Part shown: in pieces, positions 44,440-53,557 of the stretch | Numbering within the stretch: the first letter of the stretch is position 1 | Layout: every line of letters begins with the position of its first letter | NCBI GenBank assembly: GCA_021778895.1 | Contig: JAJYBR010000007.1 | Span: 1-64,000 of the forward strand | DNA: 64,000 bases | Direction: 5' to 3' | Source of the DNA: Actinomycetes bacterium | GTDB lineage: Bacteria > Actinomycetota > Acidimicrobiia > Acidimicrobiales > RAAP-2 | Made by a program: the position numbers and the translations under genes | Notes under the pieces: generated by a model | Database searches by the model: none | What the model saw: the letters and a program-made list of their open reading frames with translations, nothing else | Told to the model about the DNA's origin: nothing

Positions 44440-45123
44440 TTACCGGACCACGTCCAAGAAACCGCCCATGTAGTTCTGCGTCGACATGGGGCCGCCGTTG
44501 CCGAACAGGTACCCCAGGCCACACGGGACGAAGCACTGCCAGTGGTAGTTGCCCGGTCCCGGTGTCTTAAAGCTGAAGGTGATCGTGTTGTGCGTCTGGC
44601 TGGGCGAGCAGGGCGCCGAGCCGCACACCTGGGCGGTCGGGCTCACACCGACCAGGGGGACGCTGATGTTGAGCCCGGGCACCGAGAAGGTGTGCCCCAC
44701 GCCATTGCCGGCGTTCGAGTTGTAGAGGCTGTAGGCCGACCCGTTCAGCGAGGCCGTGGAGCCGATCGTCCCTTGGACCTGGCCCCACTCCTGGTTGCGC
44801 AGCGGGCTGCCCGAGTCGTACTGCAGCACGGTCATGTGGATCAGGCTGTGCGCGGGAAGCTCCCACGTCGTGTCCTGGATCCACGTGCCGGTGTGGGGGT
44901 TCTTGACGAGGTACGAGACCCAGGTGGGGTGCGCTCCGTACCCGATCGAGCCCACGGTCTGCACCGTGAGGTTCACGGGCTGGCCGGTCGCTTGGGTATC
45001 GGTGAAGTTCACGACCCCGCCGGGTGTTCCTGGAGTGAGGAAGGCCGCCAAGCTCCAGATGATCAGGCCGACCGCCAGCAAGAACAGCACCGCGACGGTG
45101 GCGAACCTCCCTTGAATCGACAT
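44440..45123 (-). CDS. membrane-anchored cupredoxin-like (sulfocyanin-like) copper protein
   Basis: N-terminal TM; HMTVLQYDSGSPLRN...GVGHTFSVPGLNISVPL...GNYHWQCFVPCGLGYLFGNGGPMSTQNYMGGFLDVV. Confidence 0.75.
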   Translation of the reverse strand: MSIQGRFATVAVLFLLAVGLIIWSLAAFLTPGTPGGVVNFTDTQATGQPVNLTVQTVGSIGYGAHPTWVSYLVKNPHTGTWIQDTTWELPAHSLIHMTVLQYDSGSPLRNQEWGQVQGTIGSTASLNGSAYSLYNSNAGNGVGHTFSVPGLNISVPLVGVSPTAQVCGSAPCSPSQTHNTITFSFKTPGPGNYHWQCFVPCGLGYLFGNGGPMSTQNYMGGFLDVVR

Positions 45124-45208
45124 CGCGCTCTCCTTCGCTTCCCGGCGCTGGGCCCCAGGACTGCTTCGCGGTCGAGGGTAACGGCCCGCATCGCTACAGT
45201 GAGGTTTC

Positions 45209-45595
45209 GTGTCTGAGAAGGCTAAGAATGCTCCCTCGCGGCACCAGTTGCACCTGCTCGTGTCCCTGGCGCAGCTCATCTGCTGGTCCGCGTTCGCGAT
45301 CGAGCTCCACCGTGCAATTCAGGGAAATTCCCTGTCGTGGGCCTACGTCTTCGAGTGGCCCGTCCTGGCGGGATACGCGATCTATATGTGGAAGAAACTT
45401 CTCAGTGAGGGCACCGCACATCCCGCCTCCGACGTGGCACCGGCCAACCCGTCCGACGAGATCGCGCGTCAGCGCTACAACGCCTACTTGCGCCGCGTGC
45501 ACGGCGCTGCGGCCGAGGCCGGCGCTCAGTCCGCGGCAGCGAGGCAGCCCACGAGGACGCCGTTGACGAACGAGGGCGACGAGTCGGTCGAGTAG
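45209..45595 (+). CDS. small two-TM membrane protein (WAYVFEWP family, copy 2)
   Basis: LHLLVSLAQLICWSAFAIELHRAIQGNSLSWAYVFEWPVLAGYAIYMWKKLL. Confidence 0.75.
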   Translation: MSEKAKNAPSRHQLHLLVSLAQLICWSAFAIELHRAIQGNSLSWAYVFEWPVLAGYAIYMWKKLLSEGTAHPASDVAPANPSDEIARQRYNAYLRRVHGAAAEAGAQSAAARQPTRTPLTNEGDESVE

Positions 45596-45924
45596 GTCCG
45601 CACCAGTTCGACGGCTTCGTTGAGGACGACGGCGCGAGGTGGCGCGTCGGGCCAGCTCAGCTCGGCCAGGGCCAGGATCAGCACGAGCCGGTCGATCACG
45701 GCCAAGCGTTCCAGGGTCCAGCCCTCGAGCACAGCCGCCACCCGTGCTTCCAAATCGCGACGCTGCTCGTCGGCCGAACGCGCGAGGCGCTCGGCGTAGG
45801 CGTCCAGGGGCAGGGGGTGCTCGGCGATGATCTCGGCCACGGAGCGCCCCTTGAGCGTCGCCTCGTACAGGACCTCCAAGGCGCGCTCGCGCGCCCGTCG
45901 CCGCGAAACGTCGGCGGTCGCCAC
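45526..45924 (-). CDS. nusB: transcription antitermination factor NusB
   Basis: SRRRARERALEVLYEATLKG...LAVIDRLVLILALAELSWPDAPPRAVVLNEAVELVRTYSTDSSPSFVNGVL. Confidence 0.95.
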   Translation of the reverse strand: MATADVSRRRARERALEVLYEATLKGRSVAEIIAEHPLPLDAYAERLARSADEQRRDLEARVAAVLEGWTLERLAVIDRLVLILALAELSWPDAPPRAVVLNEAVELVRTYSTDSSPSFVNGVLVGCLAAAD

Positions 45925-46487
45925 TAGGCCCGGGTGATGTATTCGCCGGTGCGGGTGTCCACCTTGATCATCTCGCCCGGACCGACGAACAGCGGCACCT
46001 GGACCACGAGACCGGTCTCGAGGGTCGCCGCCTTGCGCGCGCCCGAGACCCGGTCACCCTGGATGCCCGGCTCGGTCTCCGCAATGGTCAGTTCGACCGA
46101 CGCGGGCAGCTCGACGCCGATGATCTCGTCGCCGTGCAGGATCAGCATGGCCTTCCCGGTCTCCTTGAGGTAGTTGACCGCGTCGCCCAGGCGCCCCGCC
46201 GCGACGCCGACCTGGTCGTAGCTGACCTGGTCCATGAACACGTAGTCCTCGCCGTCGCGGTACAGGTACTGCATGTCGCGCTTGTCGATGATCGCCTGCT
46301 CCAGGCGCTCGTCGGCCCGGTAGGTCCGCTCGATCACGGCGCCGCTGCGGGCGTTGCGCAGCTTGGTGCGCACGAAGGCGCCACCCTTGCCCGGCTTCAC
46401 GTGCTGGAACTCGACGACCGTGAAGAGCCCGTCCTCGACTTGCAGGGTGATCCCATTCTTCAAGTCGTTGCTGGAGATGGCGGCCAT
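45924..46487 (-). CDS. efp: translation elongation factor P
   Basis: AAISSNDLKNGITLQVEDGLFTVVEFQHVKPGKGGAFVRTKLRN. Confidence 0.98.
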   Translation of the reverse strand: MAAISSNDLKNGITLQVEDGLFTVVEFQHVKPGKGGAFVRTKLRNARSGAVIERTYRADERLEQAIIDKRDMQYLYRDGEDYVFMDQVSYDQVGVAAGRLGDAVNYLKETGKAMLILHGDEIIGVELPASVELTIAETEPGIQGDRVSGARKAATLETGLVVQVPLFVGPGEMIKVDTRTGEYITRA

Positions 46488-46523
46488 CGACCCGGTCCTT
46501 TCGCTGCGCGGCAGTGGACCAGT

Positions 46524-46988
46524 CTAGGCGGCCGGCATGCCCGGCGCGCCGAGCAGTGCCACCACGGCGTCGACGGCGAGGTCGTAGCCGAGCGGTCCGA
46601 AGCCCGCCACCGTGCCGTTGACCACTCCCGCCAGCGTCGACACGTGGCGAAATCCCTCGCGCGCGGCCGGATTCGAGAGGTGGACCTCGACCTTGACACC
46701 CGCGAAGGCCTCGAGCGCGTCGTGGAGGGCCCACGAGCTGTGCGTGAGGGCCCCGGCGTTGATGATCAGGGCGGCTGCCGTCTGGCGCGCCTCGTGCACC
46801 GCCTCGATCAGGACGCTCTCGGCATTGGACTGCACGTGGCGCACGGCCAGTCCGGCGGCGGCGGCTCGGCGTCGCGTGCGTTCGACGATCTCGTCGAGGG
46901 TCGCCGTCCCGTAGTGGCGCGGGTCGCGCTCGCCCAGCAGATCGAGGTTCGGCCCCGACACCAGGAGGATCTCTCGCTGCGCGCTCAT
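46524..46988 (-). CDS. aroQ: 3-dehydroquinate dehydratase, type II
   Basis: REILLVSGPNLDLLGERDPRHYGTATLDEI...LIINAGALTHSSWALHDAL. Confidence 0.96.
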   Translation of the reverse strand: MSAQREILLVSGPNLDLLGERDPRHYGTATLDEIVERTRRRAAAAGLAVRHVQSNAESVLIEAVHEARQTAAALIINAGALTHSSWALHDALEAFAGVKVEVHLSNPAAREGFRHVSTLAGVVNGTVAGFGPLGYDLAVDAVVALLGAPGMPAA

Positions 46989-47009
46989 GGTCACCTCCGT
47001 CTCGTCACC

Positions 47010-48080
47010 CTAGCCACGGGTCGCCTCGCCGCCCGAGGACTCGGCGGCGAACTCGGCCAGGGCGGCGCGAACCACGTCCGCGTCCACGCCAGCGACCAGC
47101 TCGAACCCCTCAGGTCCCGCCAGGACGAAGCGGAGGTCGTGGCGCGCCTTCTTGTCGCGTGCCATGTAGTCCATGAGCCCGTCGGCCGACAGCCCCGGCG
47201 GCAGCCATCGCCGCAGGCCCAACGAGGTCAGCACGCGGTCGTGCTCGTCGATCGTGGCGGCGCCCACGCGCCCCAGCCGGGCCGCTAGGCGCACCGCGAA
47301 GGCGATGCCGATGGCGACGGCCTCGCCGTGGCGCAGCTCGTCGGGGTCGCGCTCGAGCACCGTGCGCTCGACCGCGTGGCCCAGCGTGTGCCCGTAGTTG
47401 AGCAGGGCCCGGGCGCCGAGCTCGTGCTCGTCGAGCGCCACCAGCCGCGCCTTGAGCGCCAGGGACACCGCGATCATCTGCTCGTCGTTGGCCCGGACCA
47501 CCTCTTCGTGGTCCCGCCCGTCGAGCAGCCAGCACTTGGCGACCTCGCCGAGCCCGCTGCGCCGCTCGCGGTCCGGGAGCGTCGAGAGGACCTCGGTGTC
47601 GGCGAGGACCCCGAGGGGCTGGTGGAAGGCTCCCACCAGGTTCTTTCCCGCGGGCAGGTTGACCCCCGTCTTGCCACCGACCGACGCGTCGACCATGGCC
47701 AGCAGGGTCGTCGGCACGTGGACGACACGCACGCCCCGCAGGTAGACGGCCGCCGCGAAGCCCGCCAGGTCGGTGACGGCTCCCCCCCCGAGGCCCACCA
47801 CGACGTCGTCGCGCGAGAGCCCCGCCTCGGCGAATGCCTCGCAGAGGCGCTCGACCTCGGCCAGGCTCTTGGCCCGCTCACCATCGGGGACTTCGACGAC
47901 TGTCTGGTCGAGTCCCGTGTCGAGGTCACTCCAGGGCCAGCGTCGCACCTGCGCCGTGGTGACCACGGCCGCCGCCCGCGCCCGGGGCCGCGTGGCCGCG
48001 AGCAGCTCGGCGACCCGGGTGCGCACGCCGGGGCCGACCTCGACGTCGTAGGGCGGCGTGGTCGCCACGGGGATCCTCAC
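47010..48080 (-). CDS. aroB: 3-dehydroquinate synthase
   Basis: VRIPVATTPPYDVEVGPGV...VVGLGGGAVTDLAGFAAAVYLRGVRVVHVPTTLLAMVDASVGGKTGVNL. Confidence 0.97.
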   Translation of the reverse strand: MRIPVATTPPYDVEVGPGVRTRVAELLAATRPRARAAAVVTTAQVRRWPWSDLDTGLDQTVVEVPDGERAKSLAEVERLCEAFAEAGLSRDDVVVGLGGGAVTDLAGFAAAVYLRGVRVVHVPTTLLAMVDASVGGKTGVNLPAGKNLVGAFHQPLGVLADTEVLSTLPDRERRSGLGEVAKCWLLDGRDHEEVVRANDEQMIAVSLALKARLVALDEHELGARALLNYGHTLGHAVERTVLERDPDELRHGEAVAIGIAFAVRLAARLGRVGAATIDEHDRVLTSLGLRRWLPPGLSADGLMDYMARDKKARHDLRFVLAGPEGFELVAGVDADVVRAALAEFAAESSGGEATRG

Positions 48081-48568
48081 GAGTGCACCACCGCTCGGAT
48101 CGCCGCCACGACCTCGTCGAGCGGCGCCTCGCCGTCCACGCTCACGTGGGCCACCGACGCGTACCAGTGCTCGCGCCGCGCGGCGAGCAGCGTCAGGCGC
48201 TCGGCGGCGTCGCCGGCCAGCAGCGGGCGGTCGCCCTCGGCCACCCGGGTCACCAGGCAGTCCACACCCACGCGCAGCCACACGGTGGTCTGGGCCCGCA
48301 GCAGATCGCGCGCCAGCGCATTCTCGACGACCCCGCCGCCGGTCGCGATCACGGCGTCGGACTCGATGCAGTCGCGCAGGACCGCCGCCTCCTCGTCGCG
48401 GAAGCGCTCCTCGCCGATCTCGCGCAGCAGGTCCGCGGTCGTTGATCCGTAGCGCGCCGCCAGCGCGTCGTCGATGTCGATGGCGTCACAGCCCCAGTGC
48501 TGCGCCAGCCGGCGCGCCACCGTGCTCTTGCCGCTGCCCGGCAGCCCGACGAGGACGATGCGGGCCAT
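48077..48568 (-). CDS. aroK: shikimate kinase
   Basis: MARIVLVGLPGSGKSTVARRLAQHWGCDAIDIDDAL. Confidence 0.95.
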   Translation of the reverse strand: MARIVLVGLPGSGKSTVARRLAQHWGCDAIDIDDALAARYGSTTADLLREIGEERFRDEEAAVLRDCIESDAVIATGGGVVENALARDLLRAQTTVWLRVGVDCLVTRVAEGDRPLLAGDAAERLTLLAARREHWYASVAHVSVDGEAPLDEVVAAIRAVVHS

Positions 48569-48572
48569 GGCG

Positions 48573-49757
48573 TCACCCGACGGCCGACGGTGCCGTCCCC
48601 AGTTGGTCGACGAAGGCATCGCGGTTCCGCACGAACTCGGCCACGGAGTCGCCACCGAACTTGCGCAGCGCCTCGTCGGCCAGGATCAGCGCCGTCATCG
48701 CCTCGGCCACCACGCCGAGTGCCGGCACGGCCGTCACGTCGGTGCGCTCCTTGAACGAGACGGTCGACTCGCCCGTGGACAGGTCCACCGTCTCGAGCAC
48801 CGGACGATTGAGCGTGGCCAGCGGCTTCATCGCCGCACGGATGACCAAGGGTGCTCCCGAGGTCACGCCCCCCTCGAGCCCGCCCGCGTGGTCGCTGCGC
48901 CGCCCGAATCCGCCCGCCGCAAGCTGGGTCGGATCCGCGAAGATCGCGTCGTGCGCCTGGCTGCCGCGCTGGGTGGCTTGGGCCCAGCCGTCCCCGAACT
49001 CGATGCCCTTGACCGCCGGAATGCTCATGAGGGCCCCCGCCAGGCGGCCGTCCAGCTTGCGGTCCCACTGCACGTAGCTGCCCAGGCCCACCGGGACGCC
49101 GAACACGACGACCTCGACGATGCCGCCCAGGGAGTCGCCCTCCTTGGCGGCGGCACGGATTTCGGCCACCATCTGCGCGCCGACCGTCGCGTCCGCGCAG
49201 CGCACCTCGTCCGCGTCGATCGCGTCGAGGTCGTCGGGCCCGGGCCGGTAGCCCGATTCCAGCGCCACGGACCCGATCCGGACCACGTGGCTGATGACCC
49301 GCACGCCGATGTGTGCCAGCAGTGCCTTGGCCAGCGCTCCGGCGGCCACCCGGGCCGCCGTCTCGCGCGCGCTGGATCGCTCCAAGACGTCGCGCGCGTC
49401 GTCGAAGCCGTACTTCTGCATGCCCGCCAAGTCGGCGTGACCAGGCCGCGGCGCCGTGAGCCGACGGGTGGGCTGACCCGGGGCGGCGGACATCTCCTGC
49501 TCCCACTTGGGCCACTCGGTGTTGGCGATCTCCAGAGCCACCGGGGACCCCAGGGTCCGCCCGTGACGCACACCCCCGACGATGCGCAACTCGTCGCGTT
49601 CGAAGCGCATCCGGGGGCCCCTCCCGTAGCCGAGGCGGCGGCGCGCGAGCTCGTCGATGATCTCGTCGGCGCTGACAGCGAGGCCCGCGGGCAGCCCCTC
49701 CACGATCACGCTCAGAGCCGGGCCGTGGCTCTCACCGGCCGTGAGGAAGCGGAGCAT
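48573..49757 (-). CDS. aroC: chorismate synthase
   Basis: [26 protein letters not shown]...[44 protein letters not shown]. Confidence 0.98.
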   Translation of the reverse strand: MLRFLTAGESHGPALSVIVEGLPAGLAVSADEIIDELARRRLGYGRGPRMRFERDELRIVGGVRHGRTLGSPVALEIANTEWPKWEQEMSAAPGQPTRRLTAPRPGHADLAGMQKYGFDDARDVLERSSARETAARVAAGALAKALLAHIGVRVISHVVRIGSVALESGYRPGPDDLDAIDADEVRCADATVGAQMVAEIRAAAKEGDSLGGIVEVVVFGVPVGLGSYVQWDRKLDGRLAGALMSIPAVKGIEFGDGWAQATQRGSQAHDAIFADPTQLAAGGFGRRSDHAGGLEGGVTSGAPLVIRAAMKPLATLNRPVLETVDLSTGESTVSFKERTDVTAVPALGVVAEAMTALILADEALRKFGGDSVAEFVRNRDAFVDQLGTAPSAVG

Positions 49758-49801
49758 CGCCTGAGTCTAGAACCGCGTCCGCGACCCCGCGGGCGCCGTG
49801 G

Positions 49802-50455
49802 TCAGGACTCTTCGGCGTAGAAGGGATTCGCCCCCGAGGCGTGGTCGGTGACGTCCACGACGCCCGTCAACTCGGGGATGGCTTCCACGAGAGCCTTCTC
49901 GATCCCCTGGGACAGTGTCATCCGGCTGAGCGAGCATCCCTGGCAACCACCACCCATGACGATGTACGCCACCCGCTTGTCCTCGTCGAGAGCGACGAGG
50001 TCGGCCACGCCGCCGTGCGCGGCAATGGAGGGGTTGATCGTCTCGTCGAGCACGGCGATGGAGCGCAGGGCCAGCGGGCCCGTCACGCCCAAGCTCAAGA
50101 TGTCGGCGGGCACGCCGGGGTACATCTCGGCGGGTGCGGGGGCGTTCGGGTTCACCAGCACCAGGCCACCGCCGCCGTTGGCGGCGAACTCCAGCCGGCT
50201 GCCCCGCAGGCGATCGATGCTCGGAGCCGGCACGACGATGCTGACGTCGCCGTCCTTGGTCACCGAGGCGCCGGCCGGCACGTCGATCAGGTCCGAGAAG
50301 TACAGGTCGTAGGTGTAGCCACCCAGGCGCGTCCCCGTGACCTCGACCCACAGCGCCAGCTCGTCGCTGCGCTCCTCGTTGGCCAGTGCGTCGAGCACGA
50401 CATTTCGCGCCTCGTCGGTGATGGTCAGGATCTCGGCGCTGTCCACGGTCGTCAC
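49802..50455 (-). CDS. NfuA/NifU-like iron-sulfur cluster protein
   Basis: HesB/IscA-like N-terminal half plus AYIVMGGGCQGCSLSRMTLSQGIEKALVEAIPEL (CxxC NifU domain). Confidence 0.85.
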   Translation of the reverse strand: MTTVDSAEILTITDEARNVVLDALANEERSDELALWVEVTGTRLGGYTYDLYFSDLIDVPAGASVTKDGDVSIVVPAPSIDRLRGSRLEFAANGGGGLVLVNPNAPAPAEMYPGVPADILSLGVTGPLALRSIAVLDETINPSIAAHGGVADLVALDEDKRVAYIVMGGGCQGCSLSRMTLSQGIEKALVEAIPELTGVVDVTDHASGANPFYAEES

Positions 50456-50511
50456 CCCGCCAGTGTAGAGGCGGCATCGGCGCGCGGGACCGGCCGTACT
50501 AGGTTCGACCC

Positions 50512-51258
50512 GTGACCATGCCCCCGGCCGACACGCACGAGTGGGTGGCCTTCGAAGACGACCGGGAACAGCGCACCTGGATGCTGGACGTGACTTTCCT
50601 GGCCAGCGCCTGGACCTGCATCTTCGGCCAGGGCTGCCAGGGCGTGCTGACCGAGGCGACGCCCGAGCTCGCCCAGGGCTGCTGCAGCTACGGAGCGCAC
50701 CTGACCGACGAGGCCGACCGCCAGCGCGTCGAGGAGGCCGCCCAGAGGCTCACGCCCGAGCAGTGGCAGAACCACCGCCGCAGACAACGCGCCACGACGC
50801 GCGTCACGCGCTCGGGCGAGCTGATGACGCGGCTCGTCGACGACGCCTGCATCTTCCTCAACCGACCCGGCTTCTCCCGGGGACCGGGCTGCGCCCTGCA
50901 CCTGCTGGCCCTGGACGAGGGACGCAGCTACGTCGGCGTCAAGCCCGACGTGTGCTGGCAGCTCCCCTTGCACCGCGAGGACCACGTCACCGACTCGGGA
51001 CACGTCGTGACGCACGTCGGCCCCTGGCTGCGCCGCCATTGGGGCGCGGGTGGCGACGACTTCCACTGGTGGTGCACCGAGTCTGCCGACGCCTACGTCG
51101 GCACGCGCCGCGTCGCCGACGAGATGGGCGACGAACTCACCGCCATGGTCGGCCCGCAGGTCTACGCGCGGCTCCTCGCCTACTTGGAAGATCGCCCGGC
51201 GCACCTTGCGCAGGCGCGACCGGTCGCTGTCCCTCGACGACGAGCAGCCCGGACCTGA
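50512..51258 (+). CDS. Cys-rich hypothetical protein, 248 aa (possible metal or Fe-S binding)
   Basis: CIFGQGCQG, GCCSYGAHL, CIFLNRPGFSRGPGCALHLL, CWQLPLHRED clusters. Confidence 0.65.
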   Translation: MTMPPADTHEWVAFEDDREQRTWMLDVTFLASAWTCIFGQGCQGVLTEATPELAQGCCSYGAHLTDEADRQRVEEAAQRLTPEQWQNHRRRQRATTRVTRSGELMTRLVDDACIFLNRPGFSRGPGCALHLLALDEGRSYVGVKPDVCWQLPLHREDHVTDSGHVVTHVGPWLRRHWGAGGDDFHWWCTESADAYVGTRRVADEMGDELTAMVGPQVYARLLAYLEDRPAHLAQARPVAVPRRRAART

Positions 51259-51263
51259 GCCGT

Positions 51264-51476
51264 TCAGCTCTCGGCGGCTAAGGGGTCATCCTCCGCGACT
51301 TCGGTCCGAGGCAGGCTGCCGAGGATCTCGTCGTACCGATCCTCCTCGGCCATGCACCACTCGGCGTGGACGTCGTCGGGAGCCGCCCCGCACTCCGGGC
51401 ACGCCGTCGCCTGAGGTCCCGTGGATCGCTTGAGTTCGCGGGCTTCGACGAAGCGACGATGGCGACCCTTTTTCAC
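51264..51476 (-). CDS. small hypothetical protein with zinc-ribbon-like motif, 70 aa
   Basis: MKKGRHRRFVEARELKRSTGPQATACPECGAAPDDVHAEWCMAEEDRYDEI. Confidence 0.65.
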   Translation of the reverse strand: MKKGRHRRFVEARELKRSTGPQATACPECGAAPDDVHAEWCMAEEDRYDEILGSLPRTEVAEDDPLAAES

Positions 51477-51595
51477 GGCAACTCCTCACTGGTCGCGGGC
51501 CATACCTGGCGGCAACCCGGCGCTGAACCCGCACGCCACGGTCGATACTACCAACTGGTACCCCAGTGACGACCGCATCGACCTAACATCTCGGC

Positions 51596-51820
51596 GTGGC
51601 GAACGGCTTCGATCCCAACGACATGATCGCGCGTTTTCGCGAGAGGGCGGACGCCGTGCGCCGCCGGGGGCTGCCCCCCGTGGAGGGACCCGAGCGCCAG
51701 CGATTCCTCGAGGCTGCCCAGATCGATTTCCAGGACTTCGCCATGCTCGGAGACGCTGAAGCCGCCGTGGAGGACGGGATCCTCCACCTGCGGATCGACC
51801 TGCGACCGCCCGCGTCCTAG
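51596..51820 (+). CDS. hypothetical protein, 74 aa
   Basis: MANGFDPNDMIARFRERADAVRRRGLPPVEGPERQRFLEAAQIDFQDFAML; TAACAT-N6-GTG signature upstream. Confidence 0.65.
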   Translation: MANGFDPNDMIARFRERADAVRRRGLPPVEGPERQRFLEAAQIDFQDFAMLGDAEAAVEDGILHLRIDLRPPAS

Positions 51821-52248
51821 TCCGACAGCGCGGCGACGGCCGCGCTCCCCTCGGCCAGCTGCGCCACTCCCCGCTGGAGTTCCGCCACCGCCGCACGGCG
51901 CGCGCTCGCGTTGGACGCCGTGTAGCACAGGTGTGCCGCCGCCCCGAGCGAACCGTAGGCGCGTGACAGCAGGTGCGTGACCTGATCGATCGGGGTGGGC
52001 AGCGACGCGTTGGCCGCCTCGGCATCCACCAGCAGCACCGCGCACACCAGGTGGCGCAGCTTCGCGGTGGGGTGCGCACCCCGCAGCACCCGGGCAGTCG
52101 ACGCGGCGTCCCCGTGCAGCGTCGCAGCAGTCGAGGGGAACCCGCTCTGCGCGGACCACGAGTGCAGGGCCTGGCCGGGCGTGCGCACGGTACCGCACGC
52201 GCCGAGCACCACCGCGGCGGCCACGACGGCGGCCGCCCGCCGGATCAT
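51817..52248 (-). CDS. putative lipoprotein, 143 aa
   Basis: Signal peptide with lipobox AAAVVLGAC|GT. Confidence 0.65.
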   Translation of the reverse strand: MIRRAAAVVAAAVVLGACGTVRTPGQALHSWSAQSGFPSTAATLHGDAASTARVLRGAHPTAKLRHLVCAVLLVDAEAANASLPTPIDQVTHLLSRAYGSLGAAAHLCYTASNASARRAAVAELQRGVAQLAEGSAAVAALSD

Positions 52249-53528
52249 GCGACGACGACGAGGTGGAGCTGTCGCCGGCCCCGCCGCAGGACCAGGTACC
52301 GCCCGTGGAGGGTCTGGGCGAGATCCACCGGCTGGTCGGCCACGGCCCGGACGTTGTTGATGTAGACCCCGCCCTGGTCGAGGAATCGTCGCGCCTCGGC
52401 CCGTGAGGCCGCCAGTCCGGTCTCCACCAGGAGCTCGACCGGTCCGACGCCCTCTCGCACCCTCTCGCGAGCGATCGTGGAGCTCGGGGCGTCGGCCACC
52501 ACCTCGAGCAGGAGCTTCTCGTCCAGATCGCCGATCTCCTCGGAGAACAGGGCGCGTCCGGCGCGATCCGCCTGCGTCGCGGCGTCCTCGCCGTGCACCA
52601 GGGCGACGACGGCGTTGGCCAGGGCCCGCTGGCCGCGGCGCTCAGCGGGGCGATCCCGCGTGTCGAGGTCGAGCTGAGAGATGGTGTCGTGGTCGAGGAA
52701 CGTGTAGAAGCGCAGGAGCGTCGGGACCAGGGTGTCCTCGGAGTTCAAGAGGAACTGGTGGAGCGCGAACGGCGAGGTCAGCTCGGGATCGAGCCAGACC
52801 CGCTCGTTGCCGCCTTCGGACTTCCCGTACTTGCGCCCGTCGGAGCGCACCAGGAGCGGAGACGTCAGGCCGTAGGCGCTGTGGCCGGTCACCTTGCGCA
52901 CCAGCTCGGCGCCCATGGTGATGTTGCCCCACTGGTCGGAGCCCCCCAGCTGCACCGTGCAGTCGTAACGCCAGTGCAACTCAAGGAAGTCATAGGCCTG
53001 CAACAGCATGTAGGTGAACTCGGTGAATGACAGCCCGCTGTCGGGACGATCGAGCCGGCTGCGCACGGACTCCTTGGCCACCATCTGGTTCACCGTGAAG
53101 TGCTTGCCGACCCGGCGCAAGAAGTCGGTGACCGAGATCGACGTCAGCCACGTGGCGTTGTCGGCCAGGACCGCCTGCGCGGCCCCCGCCGCGGGAGAGA
53201 AGTCGAGGAAGCGCTCCAGCTGGCCACGGATCCCCTCCAAGTTGGCGGCCAGCTCGTCGGCGTCGAGCAGTCGCCGCTCGGCGTCCTTGAAGCTCGGATC
53301 GCCGATCAGGCCGGTTCCACCTCCGGCCAGTGCGATGGGCCGGTTGCCGGCCTCCTGGAGCCGGCGCAGGTTGCACAGTTGCAGCAGGCTGCCCAGGTGC
53401 AGTGACGACGCGGTCGGGTCGAAACCGATGTAGGCCGTGCGCCCTCCGGCGCCCAGGTAGTCCAGCAGCGCCGGATCCGTGCTCTGGTACACCAAGCCTC
53501 GGAACTCCCAGTCCTGCCGCAGCGTCAT
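52245..53528 (-). CDS. tyrS: tyrosine--tRNA ligase
   Basis: TAYIGFDPTASSLHLGSLLQLCNLRRLQEAGNRPIALAGGGTGLIGDPSFKDAER...C-terminal S4 domain. Confidence 0.97.
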   Translation of the reverse strand: MTLRQDWEFRGLVYQSTDPALLDYLGAGGRTAYIGFDPTASSLHLGSLLQLCNLRRLQEAGNRPIALAGGGTGLIGDPSFKDAERRLLDADELAANLEGIRGQLERFLDFSPAAGAAQAVLADNATWLTSISVTDFLRRVGKHFTVNQMVAKESVRSRLDRPDSGLSFTEFTYMLLQAYDFLELHWRYDCTVQLGGSDQWGNITMGAELVRKVTGHSAYGLTSPLLVRSDGRKYGKSEGGNERVWLDPELTSPFALHQFLLNSEDTLVPTLLRFYTFLDHDTISQLDLDTRDRPAERRGQRALANAVVALVHGEDAATQADRAGRALFSEEIGDLDEKLLLEVVADAPSSTIARERVREGVGPVELLVETGLAASRAEARRFLDQGGVYINNVRAVADQPVDLAQTLHGRYLVLRRGRRQLHLVVVA

Positions 53529-53557
53529 GGCGGCCAGTCTACGAGCGCGACTCGGGG

